Made by a program: the position numbers and the translations under genes. Below, in pieces: positions 32,796 to 41,475 of a stretch of DNA of 46,541 bases (position 1 is the stretch's first letter; each line of letters starts with the position of its first letter). Source of the stretch: Clostridiales bacterium (lineage in GTDB: Bacteria; Bacillota; Clostridia; Christensenellales; Pumilibacteraceae); the NCBI GenBank assembly GCA_029070965.1, contig JAIEBI010000070.1, forward strand, positions 1 through 46,541, written 5' to 3'. The notes under the pieces are model-generated. The model was given only the letters and a program-made list of their open reading frames with translations. It had not been told where the DNA came from and did no database searches.

Positions 32796-34402
32796 TAATA
32801 GTCCGCCACTTGCAGTATATGGAACACGCTCGTCCCCTCGCCTACCGCGATGCCGCAGTGAACGAGCGCGGCGCCGGAGAATGTTTTGTTCAGTTCGCGC
32901 ACGTGGTAAAGGTTATGCTCGTCCAGCCCCGAAAACTTGACGCGCCCGCCGCTCGAAACGCACACCGCGTACGCGCGCGACTTGTCCTTGCGTACCGCCA
33001 TGCGGCAAACGTCGTCGCCGTAAATATCGCCGCGCAGCACGCACCGCGCGTCGTCCTGATACGATAATATTTGCGCGCGTACCGCACGCTTAATTCCGTC
33101 CGACAGCTCGGTCGGGTTAAACTCGTACCCGAGCGCGCCGAGCGTCGCCATGTCAAACCTCGACTTAAAGTTTTCGGGCGTCGGATTTACTATATTGCGA
33201 ATAAACGTAAGCGGATAGTATGCCGTATACGCTTTGACGTCATCGGACGGCAAGCAAAAATCAACGCGCAAGTCGCCAAATATATCTTCAAATTTATATT
33301 TAATCATATTCCTTAATGCAAACATGCCGCGCGCGACGTCGCGGCTTGTCGCGTTTTTAGGCGCGTCTATCATTACGTACTTGATATCGTAGTTCGACAA
33401 CGAATAACGCACCGCATGGTACAACATAGCCGTGTGCTCATCCGAATTGTCGTATTTGTATATGCCGTCGGACGCCTTGCAGATATTGGTACGCAACGCG
33501 CTTTGCTCATCTATACGTTCGCGGTTTATGCGCAAGCCCGCAATCAACCCGTTTTCACTGCACGCCTCGCCCAGCGTACTTATTTCGTCTCTGGTGTGCC
33601 TGCCGCCGTCCAGCGCGACGACGCCGAACCCCAGCTCGCCCGCCGCCTTGACCGACGCGACTATTTCCTTCCATTCCATTTTAGGCAAAAACAAGACAGC
33701 GGCACGCTCGGACGCTCCGTCCTCACAGTTCTCGCGCAGTACGTCGTGGAATACACGAGACACCCCGCCCCTGCCTATATCCGAATATACGCAAAGAAAT
33801 TTGGAACACTCTACCTCCTCATTAATGTCGTATAACGTTATAGCGTCCGTCACGTCGCACGTAACGGTACCATTCTTTACGGTAACGTTGCCGTCGCCGT
33901 TAGGGCACAAAAATCCGTACGCGTCGCCGCTATCTCCGCCGCACGATGCGAAGAATCCGTTAGGCTTGCCGTCGGTATTTTCGATACCGCCGCAACTAAC
34001 CGACTGGCGCACAAGCGCAATCTTTACGTCGCCTACGTCGGTACGCTTAATCGTAACCCGCCTGTATATTCCGCCGCGCGGGTGCGGTGTGTAATACATA
34101 GTGGCTTTCAGTTTGGCGTTTACGCCGCACAGATCAACGACGAGCGACTTGTCTTTACTATCGTAGTCCGTCTTAATCCACGCTTCGGTAACCGCCAAAT
34201 CTACGTCCTTCTTTTTGCCGTCAACTATTGCTTGTACGCAAAGCTCCTTCGTGTTGCCTTTGAGCCCGAGCGCGGCAAGGTCGTCCTCCGGCTCGACGCG
34301 CTTGCCGAAGTATACGTGCACAGGCACGCCGTCAACTATCTTGAATATATAGCACGCCTCGCCCGCCGAAATATAGCAAATATCACCGTCTATCCTAATC
34401 AT
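32795..34402 (-). CDS. GH36-like (alpha-galactosidase-related) protein with altered catalytic motifs
   Basis: The 535-residue protein has the GH36 plan: an N-terminal beta-sandwich (ICYISAGEACYIFKIVDGVPVHVYFGKRV, then HPRGGIYRRVTIKR), a central barrel (FLPKMEWKEIV, GFGVVALDGG) and a C-terminal sandwich (FSGAALVHCGIAV, as in LSGxxLMxxGL). Where GH36 enzymes read YIKWDMNR with the nucleophile Asp, this one reads YDIKYVMIDAP. The CSGGGGRxD acid/base loop is replaced by DLRVDFCLPSDD. It may therefore be an inactive or repurposed member. ATG at 34402 is used; an ATG four codons upstream lies only 1 nt after GGGAGG. The second copy of the structured RNA element lies just upstream. Confidence 0.7.
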   Translation of the reverse strand: MIRIDGDICYISAGEACYIFKIVDGVPVHVYFGKRVEPEDDLAALGLKGNTKELCVQAIVDGKKKDVDLAVTEAWIKTDYDSKDKSLVVDLCGVNAKLKATMYYTPHPRGGIYRRVTIKRTDVGDVKIALVRQSVSCGGIENTDGKPNGFFASCGGDSGDAYGFLCPNGDGNVTVKNGTVTCDVTDAITLYDINEEVECSKFLCVYSDIGRGGVSRVFHDVLRENCEDGASERAAVLFLPKMEWKEIVASVKAAGELGFGVVALDGGRHTRDEISTLGEACSENGLIAGLRINRERIDEQSALRTNICKASDGIYKYDNSDEHTAMLYHAVRYSLSNYDIKYVMIDAPKNATSRDVARGMFALRNMIKYKFEDIFGDLRVDFCLPSDDVKAYTAYYPLTFIRNIVNPTPENFKSRFDMATLGALGYEFNPTELSDGIKRAVRAQILSYQDDARCVLRGDIYGDDVCRMAVRKDKSRAYAVCVSSGGRVKFSGLDEHNLYHVRELNKTFSGAALVHCGIAVGEGTSVFHILQVADY

Positions 34403-34434
34403 AATTGTGACCATGCCTCCCTGTCACAAAACCG

Positions 34435-34564
34435 ATTTGGAAGCTCAGTCGCGCGTCAGACGGGCAACAGGTGGCAAGCAGCCGACGGGCGCGTAGACCC
34501 ACCTACGTAACCAAGGCGGGTTGACGCACGTAGCCCGTATCACGCGATGAATGTGCTTCCAAAT
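34435..34564 (-). ncRNA. Candidate structured RNA, copy 2 (upstream of the GH36-like gene)
   Basis: The core 34452-34546 (95 nt) matches copy 1 at 2379-2472. Shared blocks on the plus strand are CGCGTCAGAC, GCCGAC...GACGGG-type, TAGACCCACCTA, AGGCGG and CGTATCACGCG, at the same spacing. On the minus strand a perfect 10-bp terminal helix (ATTTGGAAGC/GCTTCCAAAT) closes the element, followed by CGCGT/ACGCG and CGGGC/GCCCG. The hairpin 34492-34507 has stem CGTAG/CTACG and loop GTGGGT; copy 1 has UUUAG/CUAAA there. CCCGCC can pair with GGTGGG as a helix or pseudoknot. It sits 33 bp upstream of the GH36-like gene start. Confidence 0.5.
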
Positions 34565-34568
34565 ACCT

Positions 34569-35342
34569 CTAAAACAATTTTGCCGTTATATCCAGCATCA
34601 GCTTTTGCGGCAGTATGTGCCGCAAAAAATTAAGCACCTTGTACTTGAAGCCTATTATATACAGCGGCTTTTTGCTTTTTACGCAGCACTTGTAAATCTT
34701 TTTTACGGCAGGCTTTAATTTCATTCTTTTATGCTCCCGCCCGTCTATTTTTTGCGCCGACTTGCTTGGCGCGTCGCCGTAGCGCTCGCCGCCGTCCGCG
34801 TACTTTATGCGGTTTGCCGTAAAGTTGGTTTGAATGTCGCCTGCACATATAGAACTTACGCGTATGCCGTGGCTCTTTAATTCCATGTACAGTCCGTACG
34901 CCGCCATGTTCACCGCCGCCTTGCTCGCGCAGTACATAGCGCGGTACGGCAGTGCAAACAACGCGCACGCCGACGAAATAAACACGGCGTTGCTTCCCGC
35001 CTTCATATATGTAAGCGCACACCTTACAAGGTTAAGCGCGGCAGTAAAGTTTAGGTCTATTTGCTTTTGTATTTGCTCGATAGGCAACAGCTCGGTCGCG
35101 CCCGACAGTCCGCCGCCCGCATTGGCTATTACGGTATCTATCCTGCCGTAGCGCGTGTACACGTCGTCTACCACGCGCTTTATCTCATCATAGTCGGTGA
35201 CGTCCACCGCTATATCGGGCTCGGTCGCAGTGCGCGCAATGCCCACCACTATATGCCCGTCCTCGCGGTACAGAGCGCAAAGCTCCTTGCCTATGCCCGA
35301 CGTACTGCCCGAAATTATTACTACCTTTTGCCCTTTATTCAT
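34569..35342 (-). CDS. Short-chain dehydrogenase/reductase
   Basis: The 257-residue classical SDR has cofactor loop SGSTSGIGKE (near residue 10-19) and NAGGG. The catalytic Ser lies in VFISSACALFALPYRAMYCASKAA, where YCASK gives the Tyr-Lys pair. The last 60 residues are basic (KRMKLKPAVKKIYKCCVKSKKPLYI) and could associate with the membrane. The start at 35342 overlaps the htpG stop by 8 bp, so the gene is translationally coupled to htpG; further upstream in-frame Met codons lie inside htpG. Substrate unknown. Confidence 0.88.
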   Translation of the reverse strand: MNKGQKVVIISGSTSGIGKELCALYREDGHIVVGIARTATEPDIAVDVTDYDEIKRVVDDVYTRYGRIDTVIANAGGGLSGATELLPIEQIQKQIDLNFTAALNLVRCALTYMKAGSNAVFISSACALFALPYRAMYCASKAAVNMAAYGLYMELKSHGIRVSSICAGDIQTNFTANRIKYADGGERYGDAPSKSAQKIDGREHKRMKLKPAVKKIYKCCVKSKKPLYIIGFKYKVLNFLRHILPQKLMLDITAKLF

Positions 35343-37173
35343 CGGCTTTTGGGGCAGTCTTTTTAGTCGGCTTTTGCTCGCCCGCAAGCAGCCTGTTTAT
35401 AGCCGCCAAAAATTCGGGCTCGGTCTTGTATCCCTCGGCAATAAGCGCTTCGTTGTACAGCACAGTCACCGTGTCGTCAAACGCCTGCTCAGTCAGCTTT
35501 TCCATGCCGACGATTATCGGATGCTCCATGTTCACCTGCAACACGCGCTCAGCCTTTACGCCGCCGCCCATAGCTTCCATTATGCGCTCCATTTCCAACG
35601 ACACGTCGCCCTTAGCGGCAAGGCACACGGGATACGATTTCAGCTTGTCGGTTGCCGTTACCGTCGCTTTGCCTTTGAGCTTTTCCTCTATGCGTTTTAA
35701 AAGGTCCTTATGCTCTTTCTTTTCGGTCTTTACGTCCTCGCTGCCCGACGCGATATTTTCAAACTTATGCCCGTCGTAGCTTTCCAGCATGCGCGCGACA
35801 AACTCGTCCACGGGGTCGACAAAGTACAGCACGTCGTCGCCCTTGTCCCGCGCAACCTCTAACTGCGGCAGCATGGAAATCTTTTCTATCGTTTCGCCGC
35901 AAGCGTACAGCACGGGCGCTTTTTCTTTAAGCTCCGTCGTGTACTCCTTGTAGGTAATAAGCTTTTTGTTTTTGTCCGAATAGTACAGCAACAAGTCTTT
36001 GAGCTTGTCCTTGTCGGCGCCGAAATTGTTGTACGCGCCAAATTTAATTGCCTTACCGAACTGAGTGAAAATCTTCTCGTACTTTTCCCTGTCGTTTTTG
36101 AGCAGCTTGTCCAGCTCGGAAAGTATTTTCTTTTCCAAGCCGTTAGCTATAGCCTTTAACCGCCTGTCGTGCTGCAACGTTTCGCGCGATATGTTGAGCG
36201 CAAGGTCGGGCGTGTCCACCACGCCGCGCACAAAGCCCAAATATTCGGGCAGCAACTCGGCGCACACGTCCATAATTAGCACGCCGTTGCAGTACAGCGA
36301 CAGCCCGCGCTTGTAGTCCTTGGTGTAGTAGTCGTACGGCGGCTCGGACGGAATAAACAGCAACGCCGTGTAGTCCACCGCGCCCTCCACGCGAGTCATT
36401 ACGTTGTGCAACGGGTCGCGGTAATCGCGGTACGTGTGCTTGTAAAACTCGTTAAGCTCGTTGTCGCCGAGGTCGGACTTTTGCTTTTTCCACACGGGGA
36501 TCATCGAATTGAGAATGGTCATCTCGTCCGCTTTTTTTCTGTCCTCGGTGTACATTTCGGTCATCATGCGTATGGGATAGCGAATGTAGTCCGAATACTT
36601 TTTGACGAGCGTAGTAAGCCTGTAACTTTGCAAATAGTCGGAATACTTGTCGTCGTCGCCGTCGGGTTTGAGCGATATAATTACGTCCGTGCCCGCTTCG
36701 GTGCGCTCGGCGTCCGAAATTTCAAATCCCTCCACGCCGTCCGACGTCCACTTGTACGCGCGCTCTGATCCCACCTTTTTGGTTATGACGGTAACCTGTT
36801 GCGCCACCATAAACGCCGAGTAAAACCCGACGCCGAACTGGCCTATTAAATCGGCGTTCTCCTTGACGCCCTGTTCCTTTTTGAACACTTCCGTGCCGCT
36901 TGCCGCAATTACGCCGAGATTGTCCTCCAATTCCTTGTCGGTCATGCCCACGCCGTTGTCGCTTATAGTTAGCGTACGCGCCGCCTTGTCCACCTTGATT
37001 TCTATGCCGAAATCGGCGGCAAGCGCGCTGTCGGTCAGCGACATAAATCTGCGCTTGTCCAGCGCGTCCGACGCGTTGGATATAAGCTCGCGCAAAAATA
37101 TTTCGCGGTTGACGTATATCGAATTAACAACTAAATCGAGTAGCTTTTGTGACTGTGCTTTGAACTTTTTCAT
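35335..37173 (-). CDS. htpG: Chaperone HtpG (bacterial Hsp90)
   Basis: ATP-dependent dimeric chaperone. The 612 residues start MKKFKAQSQKLLDLVVNSIY. GHKL ATP-site motifs are ELISNASDALDK, ISDNGVGMTDKEL and GQFGVGFYSAFMVA, with the first two near 29-90 and the third near 110-125. The middle domain includes RGVVDTPDLALNISRETLQHD, with the conserved Arg that contacts ATP. The C-terminal dimerisation domain is intact. AAGGAG precedes the ATG. A TATAAT box lies just upstream (37195-37190) but has no good -35, and no CIRCE site is present. Confidence 0.97.
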   Translation of the reverse strand: MKKFKAQSQKLLDLVVNSIYVNREIFLRELISNASDALDKRRFMSLTDSALAADFGIEIKVDKAARTLTISDNGVGMTDKELEDNLGVIAASGTEVFKKEQGVKENADLIGQFGVGFYSAFMVAQQVTVITKKVGSERAYKWTSDGVEGFEISDAERTEAGTDVIISLKPDGDDDKYSDYLQSYRLTTLVKKYSDYIRYPIRMMTEMYTEDRKKADEMTILNSMIPVWKKQKSDLGDNELNEFYKHTYRDYRDPLHNVMTRVEGAVDYTALLFIPSEPPYDYYTKDYKRGLSLYCNGVLIMDVCAELLPEYLGFVRGVVDTPDLALNISRETLQHDRRLKAIANGLEKKILSELDKLLKNDREKYEKIFTQFGKAIKFGAYNNFGADKDKLKDLLLYYSDKNKKLITYKEYTTELKEKAPVLYACGETIEKISMLPQLEVARDKGDDVLYFVDPVDEFVARMLESYDGHKFENIASGSEDVKTEKKEHKDLLKRIEEKLKGKATVTATDKLKSYPVCLAAKGDVSLEMERIMEAMGGGVKAERVLQVNMEHPIIVGMEKLTEQAFDDTVTVLYNEALIAEGYKTEPEFLAAINRLLAGEQKPTKKTAPKADE

Positions 37174-37200
37174 GCTTTATTCGCTCCTTATTATAACAAA

Positions 37201-37233
37201 GCGCGGCACGGAGTATGTCACACCATGCCGCGC
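37201..37233 (-). terminator. Hairpin between YitT gene and htpG, probable terminator
   Basis: GCGCGGCA and TGCCGCGC form an 8-bp GC-rich stem with a 17-nt loop. On the minus strand it follows the YitT stop by 9 bp and is followed by TTTGTTATAAT; the T-run is short, so termination may be partial, allowing read-through into htpG. Confidence 0.6.
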
Positions 37234-37242
37234 ACATATTGA

Positions 37243-38295
37243 CTAATTAAATTTGCCCAACACCTCGCTGGTGCTTGTTACGTATGCAAAGGTGTTGTCG
37301 TACTTTTTGAGTATCTTGTTGAACTCGCTGACTTGGCGTTTATGTATTACGCAAATAAGCAGCGCCTTGTTGCTGTGCGCGTACATGCCCATAGCGTCGA
37401 TTTTGGTTACGCTGTGCCTGAGCTTGGCAATCAGCTCGGCGGAAAGCTCCTCGGGGCTGTCGGTGATAATCTCGTACTTGATAGCCGACTTGAAGCCCGT
37501 AAGTATTACGTCGCCCATCATTGCGCTGCTGAACTGCTGCGTAAACGACATGAACACCGGCGTCATTCCGTTGTCGTACACAAAGTACGACGCCAAAACG
37601 ACTATCGCGTCCAAGCCCATTATGAACCACGTTATACCCGCCGCTTGGTACTTGCGCTGTATAAGCGCGGCTATTATATCGGTGCCGCCGTTGCTCGCGC
37701 CCGCGCGAATCATTATTGCAACCGCAATGCCGCCCAGCACGCCGCACGCGATTGCGCCGAGAACAGGCTCGACATTGGGACCGCTGTACTGCGGAAAATT
37801 AAGTTTCTCCATCAGCACCATGCCGCCCGAAGATAAGCCTACCGCGCATGCCGTTTTGATTGCAAAACCCTTATTCAAAAATATAAATGCAATAATGAGC
37901 AGAGGAATGTTGATTAAAATATTGGTATAACCGGTTGAAAAGCCGTACTTATACTGAATCATAGTGCCTATACCGGTAACGCCGCCGGGGGCAAAGTTAA
38001 GCTCGGGTGACGTCATAAATACCTGTACGCAAAGGGAGCGTATAAACGACGCCACGAGTATCATTATCGGCACGATAACAATGTTGCGTACGAGCTTCTT
38101 CTTTTGCTCGCGCGTAAGCGGCGCCTTTTCCTTTTTGGCTTTTGCTTTCTTTGCGCCGACAACGGGCGACTGCTCGGCTACGGCAGTAGCCGCCGCAACC
38201 TCTTGCTGCACCGTTTGCTCGGTGACTTCCGCTTGCGGCGTTTGACCGTTTTCCGCCGCCTCGGTTATTTCGTTTTGTTGGGTTTCGGAACTCAT
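37243..38295 (-). CDS. YitT family membrane protein (DUF161/DUF2179)
   Basis: The 350-residue protein has a disordered N terminus of about 80 residues rich in Glu/Gln/Thr/Ala, ending in KKAKAKKEKAPLTREQKKK. Five to six membrane segments follow, with the YitT signatures NFAPGGVTGIGTMIQYKYGFSTG and GGTDIIAALIQRKY. The C-terminal cytoplasmic DUF2179 domain (EIITDSPEELSAELIAKLRHSVTKIDA...) completes the family plan. The extended N terminus is unusual for the family. The start at 38295 is preceded by AGAGGTC; upstream codons overlap the promoter. Function of YitT proteins is not well established. Confidence 0.92.
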   Translation of the reverse strand: MSSETQQNEITEAAENGQTPQAEVTEQTVQQEVAAATAVAEQSPVVGAKKAKAKKEKAPLTREQKKKLVRNIVIVPIMILVASFIRSLCVQVFMTSPELNFAPGGVTGIGTMIQYKYGFSTGYTNILINIPLLIIAFIFLNKGFAIKTACAVGLSSGGMVLMEKLNFPQYSGPNVEPVLGAIACGVLGGIAVAIMIRAGASNGGTDIIAALIQRKYQAAGITWFIMGLDAIVVLASYFVYDNGMTPVFMSFTQQFSSAMMGDVILTGFKSAIKYEIITDSPEELSAELIAKLRHSVTKIDAMGMYAHSNKALLICVIHKRQVSEFNKILKKYDNTFAYVTSTSEVLGKFN

Positions 38296-38323
38296 AATTG
38301 ACCTCTGTATGAACTCTACATGA

Positions 38324-38352
38324 GTTATAACAAACTGCAAAAAAATATGCAA
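38324..38352 (-). promoter_or_regulatory. Promoter of the YitT gene
   Basis: TTGCAT (38352-38347), 17-bp spacer, TATAAC (38329-38324) on the minus strand. A short inverted repeat AACTCATGTAGAGTT lies just downstream. Confidence 0.65.
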
Positions 38353-38377
38353 GTATTTTAAGATAGTAAAAGGTAAA

Positions 38378-39220
38378 TCAAATTTTTTGACCGATTTTTT
38401 CTCCGCACTTGACCACCGTTTCTTTGTCAGCGGCGGTGTTTACAAAAAACTCGTCGTCAAGCTCCGCCCTGTCTTTTTCCAGCAACAGTATTACGGTAGA
38501 GCCGCCAAACTCGAACTTGCCCTTTTCCTGACCGCGCTCGAACCTGCCCTCCTTGACGGCGTTGACTATGCGCCCCACCATCATAGCGCCAACCTCTACC
38601 TGCACCGCCGTGCCGAAATTGTCGGTGTCCAGTACGGTGTATTCCCGACAGTTTTCGGTAAACACCCTGCGGTTTTCCAGCGCGACGGGCTGGACGGTGT
38701 GCAACCGACCTTTTATAAAGGTATTGTTTTTTGCCGTGCCGCCGTCGAAAAAGTGGTATCTATGATAATCGGTTACGCACAGCCTGAAAACAATGCACAG
38801 CCCGCCACGGTAACGCTCGGCAAGCTCGGCATTTTTTAACAGCGTTTCCACCGTGTAATCAAAGCCCTTTACGTTAAACTTTAACTCGTCGTCTATCCTG
38901 TACGCCGACACCTTGCCGTCGCACGGACTGCACAATGCTTGCGGTTCCATATCGAACGGACGAAGCTCGGGCTTTATGTGCCGAGTAAAAAAAGCGTTAA
39001 AGCTTTTGTAATCTTCCTCTATAAATTCCGACATGTCAATGCCGTTCTTTTTGATATACTTTTTTATTTTTCGACGCGAAAATTTGCCGTCGAGGTGATG
39101 CCCGACAAGCTTACTGAGCCACCGCCGATTTATAAGGCGCAAGCACAGCCCGCCGAACTTTGTGTAATACAAAAACCTCAGCGACTTTGGGACTTGCGGC
39201 TTTTCTACGATTTCCCTCAT
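38378..39220 (-). CDS. psd: Phosphatidylserine decarboxylase proenzyme
   Basis: Makes phosphatidylethanolamine from phosphatidylserine. The 280-residue proenzyme has a conserved self-cleavage site, FEFGGSTVILLL: cleavage between G240 and S241 would give the beta chain and a pyruvoyl-bearing alpha chain. CSPCDGKVSAY and VTDYHRYHFFDGG hold the Asp and His of the family. GGST instead of LGST is usual in the Bacillota-type enzymes. It is last in the operon flippase-like, pssA, psd, with its start 5 bp after pssA. Confidence 0.95.
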   Translation of the reverse strand: MREIVEKPQVPKSLRFLYYTKFGGLCLRLINRRWLSKLVGHHLDGKFSRRKIKKYIKKNGIDMSEFIEEDYKSFNAFFTRHIKPELRPFDMEPQALCSPCDGKVSAYRIDDELKFNVKGFDYTVETLLKNAELAERYRGGLCIVFRLCVTDYHRYHFFDGGTAKNNTFIKGRLHTVQPVALENRRVFTENCREYTVLDTDNFGTAVQVEVGAMMVGRIVNAVKEGRFERGQEKGKFEFGGSTVILLLEKDRAELDDEFFVNTAADKETVVKCGEKIGQKI

Positions 39221-39225
39221 TCCGA

Positions 39226-40065
39226 TTATATACCCATGGGCTTCTTTACAAGCGGTCCAAACAGTACGACGCCAAACACGTAATACCGAATAAGCGCAAG
39301 GCTGATTACAAGCACCGTTATGGTGACAACCGTTATTATAAGGCCCTTAGCGCGCGCCTTGAACATTTTGAACTTGAACACAAACAGGAACGCGCAAAGC
39401 AAATAGCATGTCATCATTATTACGCTTTTGTATATTATCAGTGTGTTTGCGTTGAGCCCTATCCATTCGGGATGTATATCGAACATTGTTGCGAACAAAT
39501 AGAACACGGGCAGCGCCAACGACACGTTGGTTATGGGCAAGCCCTCGTAGCTGTCCCGTCTTGTGGACGTGGGATCTTTGAGCCTGTTTACCTCGCTGAC
39601 GTCGTAGTACGCAAGCCGTACAAGTCCGCAAAGCGCAAAAACGACGTAAACGATGCAGTAGTACCACCGCGTCATGCCCATAGCCACACCTACCATTATC
39701 GGCGCAATGCCAAACGACACCATGTCGCTAAGCGAATCTATGTTCATGCCGAACAGCTTGTCGTTGTCCGAACGGCGCTTGCGCGTTTTGGCTACCATGC
39801 CGTCAAAGGCGTCGCACAATCCCGCAAGCAAAAGGAAAAACGCCGCTATGTCGTCACGCCTATCTCCGCCCGCTGCCGCGGCAAAGCATATGCCGCAAAT
39901 AGACAATGCGAGAGAAAGATATGTAAGTATGACGCCGTAGTGCCAATACCCCACAAAGTGTTTAAGCACGGGATCGCGCTTAGTCTTTTGTCCTTCCGTT
40001 TGCGTGGCGGCGATGCTGTTTTCTTCGACCGCTTCCGGTCTTTCGTTTTCAGTTATTTCCGTCAT
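39226..40065 (-). CDS. pssA: CDP-diacylglycerol-serine O-phosphatidyltransferase
   Basis: Membrane enzyme joining serine to CDP-diacylglycerol. The CDP-alcohol phosphotransferase signature reads DAFDGMVAKTRKRR...FGMNIDSLSDMVSFG: the four Asp residues of DxxDG...GxxxDxxxD are present, with an expanded loop between the halves. About 280 residues with some seven hydrophobic segments and a disordered acidic N terminus. ATG at 40065 is used (AAAGGA 11 nt upstream); the first in-frame ATG at 40077 lies on that site. It overlaps the flippase-like gene by 17 bp and is followed by psd. Confidence 0.92.
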   Translation of the reverse strand: MTEITENERPEAVEENSIAATQTEGQKTKRDPVLKHFVGYWHYGVILTYLSLALSICGICFAAAAGGDRRDDIAAFFLLLAGLCDAFDGMVAKTRKRRSDNDKLFGMNIDSLSDMVSFGIAPIMVGVAMGMTRWYYCIVYVVFALCGLVRLAYYDVSEVNRLKDPTSTRRDSYEGLPITNVSLALPVFYLFATMFDIHPEWIGLNANTLIIYKSVIMMTCYLLCAFLFVFKFKMFKARAKGLIITVVTITVLVISLALIRYYVFGVVLFGPLVKKPMGI

Positions 40066-41356
40066 CTTTGGGTTCATCCTTTGACTGTTCGTCTACTTGA
40101 ATTTGTTCCGATTGTTCGGTCGGATTATCCGTTTGAATTTGTTCCGACTGCTCGGTTACGGTTTCCTCGTCGGCAGATTTTTTGTGCTTTTTAGGCGAGG
40201 TTGGCACTGTTTGTTCCTCGTCGGCAATCGATTTTATAACCGAATCGCTTTTTAGCGCTGAGTACACGTCCACGTCCTCGGGTATTTCGGGCGGAACGCC
40301 GCCGTCGGCTTTTATCTTTTTAATGCCTATCGCGTGATACACCAGCGTGTACAGTCCGGTGACGATCATGCTTATATAGAACGATATTCCGCGCGACACC
40401 ATCATTGCCGAAAGAACGAAGGTCATGTCGGTAAAGCCTATGCCGAATACGTTGGGATACAAATATTCGTACACACCCGTGCCGCCGGGGAGAGGTATGG
40501 AGTTGTACCCTATCATGACGTATGCCTGCATGCAAAACAGCTCCAAAAACGATACGTCAACCTTGCCGAACAGCGGCGACGCCATTATTACAAAACACGG
40601 AATAAGCGTTTGCGATACGCGCTGTGCAGTGTTCAACAGCAATGCATTTACAAACAGCATGGGGTGCTTTTTGATTACCGTGCGGCAAGCGCGATATTTG
40701 GTGACCACGCCGTCAAGCTTGCCCCGCCACTTGTCCGTCTTTTTTACGATATGCATTTTGGAAAGCAGCGTTATGCCCCAGTTGCCGATTCTTAGTATTA
40801 CGCGCGCACGGAACAAGCAAAGCAATAACAATGCCAATAGTGCAAGCTGGATTACAAATCCGACTATAACAAGCGTCTTTGCAAGCCAATGCCCTATCTG
40901 CCCGAACATACTCGGGCACGCCACAACTCCGAATAAACCTACAAGTATTGTCGCCGCGGTATACGATATTATATTGAAAAGGACTGTAAAGCCAGCCGTA
41001 CCGCCGCTCATTCCGTCGCGCATCATGTAGAATGCGGAAGCGGGTTGTCCGCCGCTCGCCGACGGTGTGATAGCCGAATAGTACAAGTCGCTTGTCGAGT
41101 ACGCAATCGACGAGGTGAATTTGCTTTTGTGTCCCAGCTTACGCGCTATTATGTGCAGGCTGATCGCCTCGAAAATAACGTAGCCGAGCATCCCGCCGAA
41201 CGCGCCGACAATATACCACGGATTGCAGTTGTAAAGGAATTGCCCTATGTCGTGAATGTTTATATCCTGACTGACAAAAATCACGGTAAACGTAACGCCT
41301 ATCAATACGACGAGAAACGCTATGTTTATTATTTGCTTTTTTGCCTTTTTTGTCAT
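40049..41356 (-). CDS. Flippase-like / lysylphosphatidylglycerol-synthase transmembrane-region protein (UPF0104)
   Basis: The 435-residue protein has about eight membrane segments and the family signature SAITPSASGGQPASAFYMMRDG (about 92-113). IGYNSIPLPGGTGVYEYLY near 285 matches the family C-terminal motif. Homologues form the membrane part of MprF, which moves or modifies phospholipids, or act with glycosyltransferases. The last 90 residues are disordered and acidic, with repeats of EQSEQIQ. There is no aminoacyl-transferase domain, so it cannot lysinylate lipids itself. Leading an operon with pssA and psd, a role in lipid translocation is reasonable (inference). Confidence 0.88.
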   Translation of the reverse strand: MTKKAKKQIINIAFLVVLIGVTFTVIFVSQDINIHDIGQFLYNCNPWYIVGAFGGMLGYVIFEAISLHIIARKLGHKSKFTSSIAYSTSDLYYSAITPSASGGQPASAFYMMRDGMSGGTAGFTVLFNIISYTAATILVGLFGVVACPSMFGQIGHWLAKTLVIVGFVIQLALLALLLLCLFRARVILRIGNWGITLLSKMHIVKKTDKWRGKLDGVVTKYRACRTVIKKHPMLFVNALLLNTAQRVSQTLIPCFVIMASPLFGKVDVSFLELFCMQAYVMIGYNSIPLPGGTGVYEYLYPNVFGIGFTDMTFVLSAMMVSRGISFYISMIVTGLYTLVYHAIGIKKIKADGGVPPEIPEDVDVYSALKSDSVIKSIADEEQTVPTSPKKHKKSADEETVTEQSEQIQTDNPTEQSEQIQVDEQSKDEPKDDGNN

Positions 41357-41398
41357 ACACGCTCACTTTTTGGGCAGATTTAACCGAATACTACCACC

Positions 41399-41427
41399 AT
41401 ATTACCACATACGCGCCGATTAGTCAA
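41399..41427 (-). promoter_or_regulatory. Promoter of the flippase-pssA-psd operon
   Basis: TTGACT (41427-41422), 17-bp spacer, TAATAT (41404-41399) on the minus strand; start codon about 40 nt downstream of the start point. Confidence 0.72.
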
Positions 41428-41475
41428 GCAATGCGCGCAATATGCCGTATTATCGACCGATTTTAAAGAAAAAAT

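Noticed and set aside
37190-37240. CIRCE heat-shock operator before htpG
   Set aside because: No TTAGCACTC-N9-GAGTGCTAA pattern is present; the palindrome there is GC-rich and fits a terminator.
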